Of a stretch of 16,448 nt of DNA, positions 7,344-14,037 are shown piece after piece. The notes beneath the pieces were generated by a model. The model worked only from the letters and a program-made list of their open reading frames with translations. It was not told the origin of the DNA and made no database searches. The stretch is from JAWXBM01 sp964602895 (GTDB taxonomy: Bacteria > Pseudomonadota > Gammaproteobacteria > Xanthomonadales > SZUA-36), in assembly GCA_964602895.1 (NCBI GenBank), contig CAZRTG010000064.1, positions 1 to 16,448 on the forward strand. Direction: 5' to 3'. The stretch's first letter is position 1. Each line of letters opens with the position of its first letter. A program made the translations under genes and the position numbers.

Positions 7344-9368
7344 ATGCCCCAACGGGAAAACAAGAAGTTTGTATTGAGCAGTGATTACAAACCTGCCGGT
7401 GACCAGCCTCAGGCGATTGCCGGACTGATTGAAGGCATCGAAGATGGGTTGGCCCAACAAACCCTGCTGGGTGTTACCGGTTCGGGCAAAACCTTCACCA
7501 TTGCCAATGTGATCCAGCATGTGCAAAGACCTACACTGGTGATGGCGCCCAACAAAACCCTGGCGGCCCAGTTGTATGGTGAGTTTCGCGACTTCTTTCC
7601 ACAAAATGCCGTGGAATATTTTGTTTCCTACTACGATTACTACCAGCCGGAAGCCTATGTGCCGTCCTCCGATACCTACATCGAGAAAGACGCCACCATC
7701 AATGAACACATCGAGCAGATGCGACTGTCTGCCACCAAAGCGCTGCTGGAAAGGCCCGATGCCATCATCGTGGCCACGGTGTCAGCCATTTATGGTTTGG
7801 GCGACCCCACCCAATATTTGAGCATGGTGTTGCACCTGTCGGTAGGCGAACGGGTGAATCAGCGCACCATCCTGCGGCGCCTGGCGGAAATGCAATACAG
7901 CCGCAACGATATGGAGTTGCGTCGTGGTACCTACCGGGTGCGCGGCGACATCATCGACGTGTTTCCCGGCGACGAAGACCGCGAAGCCATTCGCATCGAG
8001 CTGTTCGACGAGGAAGTTGAATCCATCCGTGTACTGGACCCGCTTACCGGAGAGGTGCTGCGCAAAATGCCGCGCTTCACCATCTATCCGAAATCGCATT
8101 ATGTAACGCCGCGCCAGGTGGTATTGGATGCCGCCGAGAACATTGCCATCGAATTGAAGCAACGGCTGGAGCACTTGCGGGAGCATCAGTTACTGGTCGA
8201 AGCGCAAAGGCTGGAACAGCGCACCCGCTATGATCTGGAAATGATGCTGGAACTGGGCTACTGCAACGGCATCGAAAACTACTCGCGGCATCTGACGGGC
8301 CGCGGTGCCGGCGAGGCGCCGCCCACCCTGTTTGATTATTTGCCGGAAAACGCCTTGCTGGTGTTGGACGAGAGCCATGTGATGGTGCCGCAACTGGGCG
8401 CCATGTACAAAGGCGATCGCTCGCGTAAAGAAAACCTGGTGACCTACGGCTTCCGTTTACCCTCTGCGTTGGACAACCGGCCGTTGAAGTTCGAAGAATG
8501 GGAGCAACGTGCACCGCAGTCCATTTTTGTCTCAGCCACGCCACGCAGCTACGAACTCGAGCGCTCGGGGCAGGTGGTTGAGCAGGTGGTGCGGCCTACC
8601 GGCCTGATCGACCCGGAAGTGGAAATTCGTCCGGTGACCAACCAGGTGGATGATCTGCTTTCCGAAATCACTTTACGCACCGCCCTGGGCGATCGTGTGC
8701 TGGTGACCACACTGACCAAGCGTATGGCCGAGAACCTCACCGAGTACCTGGCGGATCATGGAATCAAAGTGCGGTACCTGCATTCCGATGTGGATACGGT
8801 GGAGCGGGTAGAGATCATCCGTGACCTGCGCCTGGGGTTATTCGATGTGCTGGTTGGCATTAACTTGTTAAGAGAAGGTCTTGATATGCCTGAAGTTTCT
8901 TTGGTGGCTATTCTGGATGCTGACCGTGAAGGCTTTCTTCGGTCCGAGTCTTCATTGATTCAGACCATAGGCCGCTGTGCGCGTAATCTGCGCGGTAAAG
9001 CCATTCTCTATGCCGACAAAATGACCGGCTCCATGCAGCGCGCCATTGATGAGACAGACAGGCGTCGCGCCAAGCAAGTCGAGTTCAACCTGAAGCACGG
9101 AATTGTGCCCAAAACGGTATCGAAGCAGGTCACCGATATCATGGACGGCGCGCATGACGATGGCTTGCGCATGAGCCGCACGGCCCGCAAGGTCGAAGAG
9201 GAACGCAGTCAGTATGCCAATATCAACCCGGCACAGTTGGGGAAAGCGGTGGCCGAACTGGAGCAGAAAATGTTCAAACATGCGGAGCGCCTGGAGTTTG
9301 AGGAAGCCGCACGGGTACGCGATGAAATTACGCTGTTGAAAGAGCGGGTGCTGAAATTTGCGGGCTGA
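7344..9368 (+). CDS. uvrB: UvrABC system protein B (excinuclease subunit)
   Basis: 674 aa, close to the 673 aa of E. coli UvrB. It is the damage-verification helicase of nucleotide excision repair: it is loaded by UvrA, clamps one strand with its beta-hairpin and recruits UvrC. Visible are the N-terminal KPAGDQPQAI block, Walker A GVTGSGKT (residues 43-50), the beta-hairpin region YYDYYQPEAYVPSSDTYIEK, the motif II VLDESH, and the helicase domain 2 motifs LREGLDMPEVSLV and QTIGRCARN. The C-terminal UVR domain that binds UvrC is LEFEEAARVRDEI. The ATG at 7344 is chosen by homology to the family N-terminus; a modest AGG lies 9 nt upstream. The open frame extends upstream to 7185 but that part is leader. 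Confidence 0.98.
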   Translation: MPQRENKKFVLSSDYKPAGDQPQAIAGLIEGIEDGLAQQTLLGVTGSGKTFTIANVIQHVQRPTLVMAPNKTLAAQLYGEFRDFFPQNAVEYFVSYYDYYQPEAYVPSSDTYIEKDATINEHIEQMRLSATKALLERPDAIIVATVSAIYGLGDPTQYLSMVLHLSVGERVNQRTILRRLAEMQYSRNDMELRRGTYRVRGDIIDVFPGDEDREAIRIELFDEEVESIRVLDPLTGEVLRKMPRFTIYPKSHYVTPRQVVLDAAENIAIELKQRLEHLREHQLLVEAQRLEQRTRYDLEMMLELGYCNGIENYSRHLTGRGAGEAPPTLFDYLPENALLVLDESHVMVPQLGAMYKGDRSRKENLVTYGFRLPSALDNRPLKFEEWEQRAPQSIFVSATPRSYELERSGQVVEQVVRPTGLIDPEVEIRPVTNQVDDLLSEITLRTALGDRVLVTTLTKRMAENLTEYLADHGIKVRYLHSDVDTVERVEIIRDLRLGLFDVLVGINLLREGLDMPEVSLVAILDADREGFLRSESSLIQTIGRCARNLRGKAILYADKMTGSMQRAIDETDRRRAKQVEFNLKHGIVPKTVSKQVTDIMDGAHDDGLRMSRTARKVEEERSQYANINPAQLGKAVAELEQKMFKHAERLEFEEAARVRDEITLLKERVLKFAG

Positions 9369-9388
9369 GCAGACGAACAGCCCGCAAA
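9357..9388. terminator. Inverted repeat between convergent uvrB and sufU-like genes
   Basis: TTTGCGGGCTG (9357-9367) and CAGCCCGCAAA (9378-9388) form a perfect 11-bp stem with a 10-nt loop. The left arm covers the last uvrB codons and two bases of its stop codon. It is placed to end both convergent transcripts, but the U tracts are short in both directions, so termination may be partial or Rho-assisted. Confidence 0.55.
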
Positions 9389-9391
9389 ATA

Positions 9392-9889
9392 TCAACTGGA
9401 GCCGGAACCAGTTAAGGCTTTGACTCCAGCCTCCCAGGGCAACAAGGCGCAACGGATCCGTGCCGGATAGCGGCGCACGGCCAACAAGGCCTGTAAGGAG
9501 TCCAGGCCGGGTTCACTCTGCTTGTCTTGCAGGGCCGCACGCAGCAATTCAAATTGTTGTGCAACGGCTGTGCCAGGTTGGCCTGGCATGGCCTCGCACA
9601 GCATGGATGCCGAAGCCATGCAAATGGCACAGGATTCACCCGCAAAAGCAGCCGCTTCAATCACCTCATTGGCAACCCGGAATTGGATTTCAACGTTATC
9701 GCCACACAATGGGTTGTGTAGCGCACAACGGTGCGTGGCAGCAATTTCCTGTTGATAGCCTACCGGCTCGGCCGCGTGATTGACCACGGCGTCCCGGTAC
9801 AGGCTGGCCAGTGCGATATCGTCATCGGTCACAGCAAGATCCGGTTTCCGGCTGTTTGAATCGGGTTTGTTTGACATATCAGAACTCAT
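9392..9889 (-). CDS. SufU/IscU-type iron-sulfur cluster assembly scaffold
   Basis: 165 aa. SufU-type proteins accept sulfur from SufS and help build Fe-S clusters in the cytoplasm. The fold signature is complete: NPLCGD (C62, D64), AFAGESCAICMASAS (C87) and RIRCALLPWE (C147). These three Cys and the Asp are the usual zinc/cluster ligands. The insertion between the second and third Cys and the ARIRCALLPWE ending fit SufU better than IscU. Extra Cys at 55, 90 and 98 are unusual. The family normally begins near LYRDAVVNH, so there is an N-terminal extension of about 27 polar residues. The start overlaps the stop of the upstream gene as ATGA with GGGGGGTG just before it, indicating translational coupling. 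No sufS, sufB, sufC or sufD is in the window. An internal start four codons later (MSNK) is possible. Confidence 0.88.
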   Translation of the reverse strand: MSSDMSNKPDSNSRKPDLAVTDDDIALASLYRDAVVNHAAEPVGYQQEIAATHRCALHNPLCGDNVEIQFRVANEVIEAAAFAGESCAICMASASMLCEAMPGQPGTAVAQQFELLRAALQDKQSEPGLDSLQALLAVRRYPARIRCALLPWEAGVKALTGSGSS

Positions 9890-11163
9890 GGCACCCCCCG
9901 TGCAGATTGAAAATCAAAAATTCGGATGTCCAGCCACACCAAATGGTGATCCGAGACATCTGCCCATTCATGTCCTGGTTCATCGCTTGCGGGCCAAAAT
10001 ACCCCGCCGTCCAGGATATCGATACCGGTCGAGGGCAACACATAATCCAGTCGCAGGTTGCCGGTATCGCGATCGTTGAAATCCGCCGTATCGGCGGCCG
10101 GATTGCCCTTTTGTTCCAAATTCACGCCACCTTGCGCAGCGCTGGCTGCTGCCGCACCACTACTGAGGGGTGTAAAAGTTGCATTCACTCGTTCATGTTC
10201 CAGCAATTGTTGGCTGGCACCCGGTAAGGAATCGCCATCAAAAGGATCCGTATTAAAGTCACCCAGAATAACAAATTGTGCCTCAAGGGGCAGGCCACCG
10301 CTGCGCCCCTGGTCATCCAGCCAATGCTCGGAAGAACGGGGTTGCAGATAATCAGCCCAAAAGCGGATTTCGTCGTAGTTGCGCCTGCCGTTCCGATTTT
10401 CCGGACCATCGAACACCGGCGGGGTGGGGTGAAAAGCCAGAATGTGCAGCAGATCTTCACCCAGTTGTACCGGTACGTCCCAATGGCTTTTGGACGAGAG
10501 GCGTAACCGGGACCATATTTCATCGCTATAAAAGTGGCTGCCATCGGGGTTCATTGGTCGCCGGGCGTTGGCCAGTTCGGCCCAGCGGAAATGCTGGAAA
10601 GTGCGTACCTTTGCCTGGTCGATGGGGAAGCGCGATAACAGCAACATGCCGTACTGGCCCGGGAAATACCCGAACCCCCAGGCATCAGCTGGTCCGTCGT
10701 TCCTGCCATCACCGTCCAAATCCAGGCCGCTGGGAATGCCGGTATTGGATTCTGCCCGGAAATGATACGGGTATTCAATTGCGTGCAGACCCTTCATGGC
10801 CTGTGTCAGAAAGTTCTGATGGAACAGCTCGGCGGCATTCGTAGCAGGATCAAAATCAAATTCATTCAGCAGCACGATATCGGGCCGAACGCTTTGCAAC
10901 ACTGCAGCAACCTGCCGCAACCTTTCATGTTGCGGGTTCTGCAATGCAGCAGCCATCTCACCTGCTTGCCCAAATCCCATGGCGATATTGAAGGTGGCGA
11001 TGCGGACGGTGGCTGCGGGTGTGTTATTCGGTGTGCTTTGTTCCGGGTCATTCATGAAAAAGTTTTCGCCTGAATCGGTGGCTGGCTCGCAACCCGCCAT
11101 GCACAGGGCCAAGAAAACCAGGCAGATCAGCCGGGGCAGTGTGCGCTTTGGGTCAGTAGTCAT
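9886..11163 (-). CDS. Endonuclease/exonuclease/phosphatase (EEP) family lipoprotein
   Basis: 425 aa. The N-terminus is a lipoprotein signal with lipobox MAGC (C25); Glu, not Asp, follows the Cys, so transport to the outer membrane is expected. The mature protein has EEP-superfamily motifs in order: RIATFNIAMG (N59), LLNEFD (E101, metal ligand), GDFNTDP (D302, N304), LDYVLPS and SDHHLVWLDI (D405, H406). The superfamily hydrolyses phosphodiester or phosphomonoester bonds with a divalent metal; nuclease and phosphatase members cannot be told apart here. A DLDGDGRNDG stretch (148-157) resembles a calcium-binding loop and fits an extracytoplasmic site. It lies 50 nt after the MATE gene and overlaps the SufU-like gene, so it is probably the third gene of the run. 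No strong SD precedes ATG 11163. Confidence 0.85.
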   Translation of the reverse strand: MTTDPKRTLPRLICLVFLALCMAGCEPATDSGENFFMNDPEQSTPNNTPAATVRIATFNIAMGFGQAGEMAAALQNPQHERLRQVAAVLQSVRPDIVLLNEFDFDPATNAAELFHQNFLTQAMKGLHAIEYPYHFRAESNTGIPSGLDLDGDGRNDGPADAWGFGYFPGQYGMLLLSRFPIDQAKVRTFQHFRWAELANARRPMNPDGSHFYSDEIWSRLRLSSKSHWDVPVQLGEDLLHILAFHPTPPVFDGPENRNGRRNYDEIRFWADYLQPRSSEHWLDDQGRSGGLPLEAQFVILGDFNTDPFDGDSLPGASQQLLEHERVNATFTPLSSGAAAASAAQGGVNLEQKGNPAADTADFNDRDTGNLRLDYVLPSTGIDILDGGVFWPASDEPGHEWADVSDHHLVWLDIRIFDFQSARGVP

Positions 11164-11213
11164 TCAGTTGCAATGATAGTGGGTTCAGATTTCGATTGGG
11201 TGGTTACAGTCTG

Positions 11214-12557
11214 CTAATTCAGCTTCCGCTCCAGAAAGGGATACCAAATGGCCTGGCTGAGCCCGCGTACGCCCATGAATAACACCACGGCCAGCCACAA
11301 GCCCCACAGTCCCCAGAGCTGGGTGAAAGGACCCAACACCGCCAAATAGACCACAAACGCAATGCCCATGGTCACCATCATGGGCAATCCTGCCGTAGCA
11401 CCTATGAACACTCCGTCGAATTGATAACACCACACCGAGACCAGTGGCAAGACAATCACCAGTGGCATCAGGTTGGCCACCTGATATCGTACCGACGGCA
11501 GGTCGGTCAGCACAGCGGTGATGTGATTGCCCAATAACCAGAACGCCAGCATATAAATCACCGCTGCAATGACGGCCCATTGGCTGGTCAAAATCACCCA
11601 GCGCCTGAATGCTGCACGTTGGCCTGCACCCCAGGCGGCTCCTGCCAAAGCCTCTGCGGCATGGGCAAAGCCATCCATGCCCAGGGATATCAGAAACAGG
11701 AACTGCATGGTCACATGGCTGGCTGCCATCTCTTCTTCACCCATGCTACCCGCCATGCGCATGATCAGGGTCAGAGCCGTCAACAGGAAAATGGTACGGA
11801 TAAAAATAAAGCCGTTCACAAAGATCAAACTGCGAAATTGTCGCAATCGCCAAGTGCCGGCCTGTATGAATCGCCGCTTGAGTACCGCCAGGTCCAACAG
11901 GCGCAGCAGGACCCAGATTCCGCCAATCGCGGTCAACACCTGGGCAATCAGGGTACCCCAGGCCACGCCGGGAACGCCCATGCCAAAACCAATCACAAAC
12001 AACAGGTTGAGTGCACCATTGGTAAAGTTCAGGAACAGTTGCAGCCACAGGATCGACTTCACCTGTGCCAGCCCAAACAGTACGCCCGTTATCGCGTAGC
12101 TGAGCAGTGTGGCCGGTGATGCCCAGATACGTATGCGGAAGTACTCGGCAGTGATGGCAGCGACTTCATCCGGCGGCGCCATGATGCGTAATGAAACCAA
12201 CAGCAACAGCTGTTGAAACAGCAGAATCAATATCGCGAAAAACAGTGCCAAAGCACAGGAACGAATAACCGTGGTAATCAATCCATCGTTATCACCCCGC
12301 CCATGAGCCTGAGCCACCATGCCGGTAGTGCCCATGCGCAGGAACCCGAATGACCACAACAGGTAATTGAAGATCACGCTGCCCAGGCCCACCGCAGCCA
12401 GATGAACCGGGCTGGGCAAATGGCCTATGGCCCAGGTATCCACCAGGCCCAACAAAGGTTCGGATGAATTGGCCAGGATGGCAGGGCCGGCGATCGCCCA
12501 GATCCTGCGGTGCGGGTTCGCTGGATTGCTACCTGTAACGGTCGTAGCGGAATTCAA
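11214..12557 (-). CDS. MATE family efflux transporter (DinF-like), TTG start
   Basis: 447 aa inner-membrane protein with about 12 hydrophobic segments. The first helix region RRIWAIAGPAILANSSEPLLGLVDTWAIGHL and the following AAVGLGSVIFNYLLWSFGFL match the DinF subfamily of MATE transporters, which export drugs or metabolites using sodium or proton gradients. The only usable start that keeps this region is TTG 12555-12557. No ATG or GTG lies between the in-frame stop of the preceding gene (12573-12575) and the first helix, and no clear SD precedes it. Re-initiation by ribosomes finishing the upstream gene 15 nt away is the likely mode. Substrate is unknown. The alternative name MatE/NorM is less likely given the DinF-like N-terminus. 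Confidence 0.9.
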   Translation of the reverse strand: MNSATTVTGSNPANPHRRIWAIAGPAILANSSEPLLGLVDTWAIGHLPSPVHLAAVGLGSVIFNYLLWSFGFLRMGTTGMVAQAHGRGDNDGLITTVIRSCALALFFAILILLFQQLLLLVSLRIMAPPDEVAAITAEYFRIRIWASPATLLSYAITGVLFGLAQVKSILWLQLFLNFTNGALNLLFVIGFGMGVPGVAWGTLIAQVLTAIGGIWVLLRLLDLAVLKRRFIQAGTWRLRQFRSLIFVNGFIFIRTIFLLTALTLIMRMAGSMGEEEMAASHVTMQFLFLISLGMDGFAHAAEALAGAAWGAGQRAAFRRWVILTSQWAVIAAVIYMLAFWLLGNHITAVLTDLPSVRYQVANLMPLVIVLPLVSVWCYQFDGVFIGATAGLPMMVTMGIAFVVYLAVLGPFTQLWGLWGLWLAVVLFMGVRGLSQAIWYPFLERKLN

Positions 12558-12572
12558 AGCAGTACAATCAAC

Positions 12573-13496
12573 TCAGGGTTGCCCGCTCGGGCAGCCTTGC
12601 GGGACGGCAGGTTCTGGCAGATGGAAGTTGTCGGGGCCGAATACCGCCTGGAGTTGCAGCAGGGCGGGTTCCGCGAGTTTCCATTCCGCGACCGTCTGTG
12701 CGCCATCGAAAGCTGCAACGCGCGCATCTTCACGGTTGTAACGCAGTGCTTGTACTGAGGTTGCGGTTTCGGCAAAGGTGTCCAGTACATCCTGGAGGTT
12801 TTCTTCTTTGTCATCGGCCATGACGATGGCGCGTGGCAAGGCGGTTGCCGTTTTGTCCAGCAGGGCCAACAGCATCTGCCCTTTGTGCTGCCCTGCAGTG
12901 AGGTATACGCCATCTTCGTAGCGCGTGAGGCGGCTATCAGCCGTTGGCTTGAATTCCAGTGGCGGACCACCTGTTGCACCTAGGGCGCTGTCGCGGAAAT
13001 CAAACCGATTTCGGCGTAACTCACGAAAGGACATGGCGGCGAAATCGGCGCCACGTGAAGTCAGAATGATCGATTTGAAGCCCTGATCCTGTATGGAGCG
13101 CACAATTTCCGGGCCGTCTTCCTGGGTCAGGCGCATGGCGCTGGCGTACAGCAGCGCGCCTTGAGCGGCCAGCCGGTCAGTGACCACTCTTGGATCGCAA
13201 CGATCGGCTGCCTGCAGCTCTTTTTGCCAGTAATACCACTGGTCCGAACCCAGGTCCTGCTCCATGGCCAGGATGGTGTTGTCCAGATCATAAACCACCA
13301 GTACCTGTTCCTTCCCGACTGCCTCTGCCAGTTGCTGCGCAATGTTGCGAACATCCTGCAAATCAGCAGACTCTATAATCCGGCTGGGTGGTAACTGACG
13401 ATCGTGAGTAATGGTCGTAGCCGAGCAAGCGACCAGCACCGACAACAGCACAGCGCCCAGCCCCATGGTGCGCAAAAATTGAATAACAACAGGCAT
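12573..13496 (-). CDS. HAD-superfamily (DUF2608-like) lipoprotein
   Basis: 307 aa from ATG 13494-13496, chosen because AGGGA lies 8 nt upstream and the protein then opens with a lipoprotein signal ending in LVAC (C24). The longer open frame to 13589 would hide this signal. After the anchor comes a HAD phosphatase core: VVYDLDNTIL (nucleophile D70, acid D72), ILTSRG (motif II Ser/Thr region) and MADDKEENLQDV (acidic motif IV, D228-D229). The arrangement resembles DUF2608 proteins and acid phosphatases exported to the periplasm. The substrate is unknown. It is the first gene of the four-gene minus-strand run. I see no strong promoter upstream, although the tRNA-Ser promoter region lies back to back with it. 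Confidence 0.75.
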   Translation of the reverse strand: MPVVIQFLRTMGLGAVLLSVLVACSATTITHDRQLPPSRIIESADLQDVRNIAQQLAEAVGKEQVLVVYDLDNTILAMEQDLGSDQWYYWQKELQAADRCDPRVVTDRLAAQGALLYASAMRLTQEDGPEIVRSIQDQGFKSIILTSRGADFAAMSFRELRRNRFDFRDSALGATGGPPLEFKPTADSRLTRYEDGVYLTAGQHKGQMLLALLDKTATALPRAIVMADDKEENLQDVLDTFAETATSVQALRYNREDARVAAFDGAQTVAEWKLAEPALLQLQAVFGPDNFHLPEPAVPQGCPSGQP

Positions 13497-13579
13497 GATG
13501 CAAATCCCTGATTGGTTGACCCCACTGTGCCAGCGATGCGCCTGGCCCGCAATGCAGAACAGGCAAAGATGCCTGCGGA

Positions 13580-13608
13580 TTGAATCCATAGCGGCCTTCC
13601 CCTACAAT
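13580..13608 (+). promoter_or_regulatory. Sigma-70 promoter of tRNA-Ser
   Basis: TTGAAT (13580-13585) and TACAAT (13603-13608) with exactly 17 nt between them, followed by a GC-rich discriminator (TGCCGCCCC). The tRNA begins 30 nt after the -10. Confidence 0.75.
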
Positions 13609-13637
13609 TGCCGCCCCATGTATGGACCCAGGTTTAT

Positions 13638-13730
13638 GGAGAGATGCCAGAGTGGTTGAATGGGCTCGCCTGGAAAGCGTGTGTACGGTTTATAGCCGTA
13701 CCGAGGGTTCGAATCCCTCTCTCTCCGCCA
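13638..13730 (+). tRNA. tRNA-Ser (anticodon GGA)
   Basis: 93 nt including an encoded CCA, class II with a long variable arm. The acceptor GGAGAGA pairs with TCTCTCC, with G as discriminator. The anticodon loop CTGGAAA carries GGA. The variable arm TACGG...CCGTA is well formed and the T arm GAGGG-TTCGAAT-CCCTC is intact. The last 17 nt are also the start of a large inverted repeat that runs into the terminator. Confidence 0.97.
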
Positions 13731-13779
13731 AATAAAACGGCCCCGCAAGGGGCCTTTTTATTTGGCGGAGAGAGAGGGA
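13714..13779. repeat. 66-nt inverted repeat spanning the tRNA-Ser 3' end and its terminator
   Basis: The arm 13714-13744 pairs with 13749-13779 over 30 of 31 positions (single mismatch 13738/13755) around the GCAA loop. The left arm holds the 3' strand of the T stem, the 3' strand of the acceptor stem and CCA. The right arm is therefore an exact antisense copy of 17 tRNA nucleotides (13763-13779). Confidence 0.9.
13739..13759 (+). terminator. Rho-independent terminator of tRNA-Ser
   Basis: GGCCCC-GCAA-GGGGCC followed by TTTTT, 8 nt after the CCA end. The GCAA tetraloop is of the stable GNRA type. A second, nearly identical copy occurs at 13925-13946. Confidence 0.9.
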
Positions 13780-13924
13780 AGAGAGCCCTTGCAGCCCAAA
13801 GGGCTGCGGGGTTCGCCGATTGGCAGGATAGCCAATCGGGACGCGCAGCATTAGCGAGCGCCCGGAAGGGTGAGCGCCAGGGATGGCGCGAATCAATCCC
13901 TCTCTCTATCCCCAGTAAGCAAAC
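13739..13924. repeat. Hairpin-rich tandem element, copy 1 (long form)
   Basis: It starts with the tRNA-Ser terminator. Perfect hairpins follow: GCAGCCC-AAA-GGGCTGC (13791-13807), CCGATTGGC/GCCAATCGG with a 6-nt loop (13816-13839) and GCGCCA-GGGA-TGGCGC (13874-13889). It ends with a degenerate copy of the tRNA-Ser 3' end (CGAATCAATCCCTCTCTCT, 13889-13907). An 11-bp closing stem joins 13769-13779 to 13897-13907, so the whole can fold as a multi-branched structure. It shares blocks with copy 2: the terminator, the 16-mer at 13781-13796, TAGCGAG, CCAGGGATGG and CGAATCAATC. Long frames across it on both strands are artefacts. Confidence 0.75.
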
Positions 13925-13946
13925 GGCCCCGCAAGGGGCCTTTTTT
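13925..13946 (+). terminator. Second terminator-like hairpin (repeat copy)
   Basis: GGCCCC-GCAA-GGGGCC followed by six T residues, a copy of the tRNA-Ser terminator 186 nt downstream. It would end plus-strand read-through. For the minus-strand porin transcript the U tract is only three bases, so it is a weaker terminator there. Confidence 0.75.
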
Positions 13947-14037
13947 ATTTGTTGGTTCGATCGGGATGAGAGCCCTTGCAGCCTGAGCAATAGCGAGGGT
14001 GAGGGCCAGGGATGGCCCGAATCAATCTCTCTCCCTA
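13925..14037. repeat. Hairpin-rich tandem element, copy 2 (short form)
   Basis: Same order of blocks as copy 1: terminator-like hairpin (13925-13940), the identical 16-mer (13968-13983), TAGCGAG (13991-13997), the hairpin GGGCCA-GGGA-TGGCCC (14003-14018) and CGAATCAATC (14018-14027) with a CT-rich tail. It lacks about 60 nt of copy 1 that contain two hairpins. The tail contains the stop codon of the porin gene on the other strand. Confidence 0.75.

Noticed and set aside
8077..8544. A 155-aa minus-strand open frame within uvrB.
   Set aside because: It lies opposite a fully conserved uvrB; the composition is that of a shadow frame.
13497..13589. A longer N-terminus for the HAD lipoprotein starting at 13589.
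   Set aside because: It would place 31 residues before a clear lipoprotein signal, while the internal ATG has a good SD.
13739..14037. CRISPR array.
   Set aside because: There are only two diverged copies of unequal length, with internal hairpins, and no regular spacers or cas genes.
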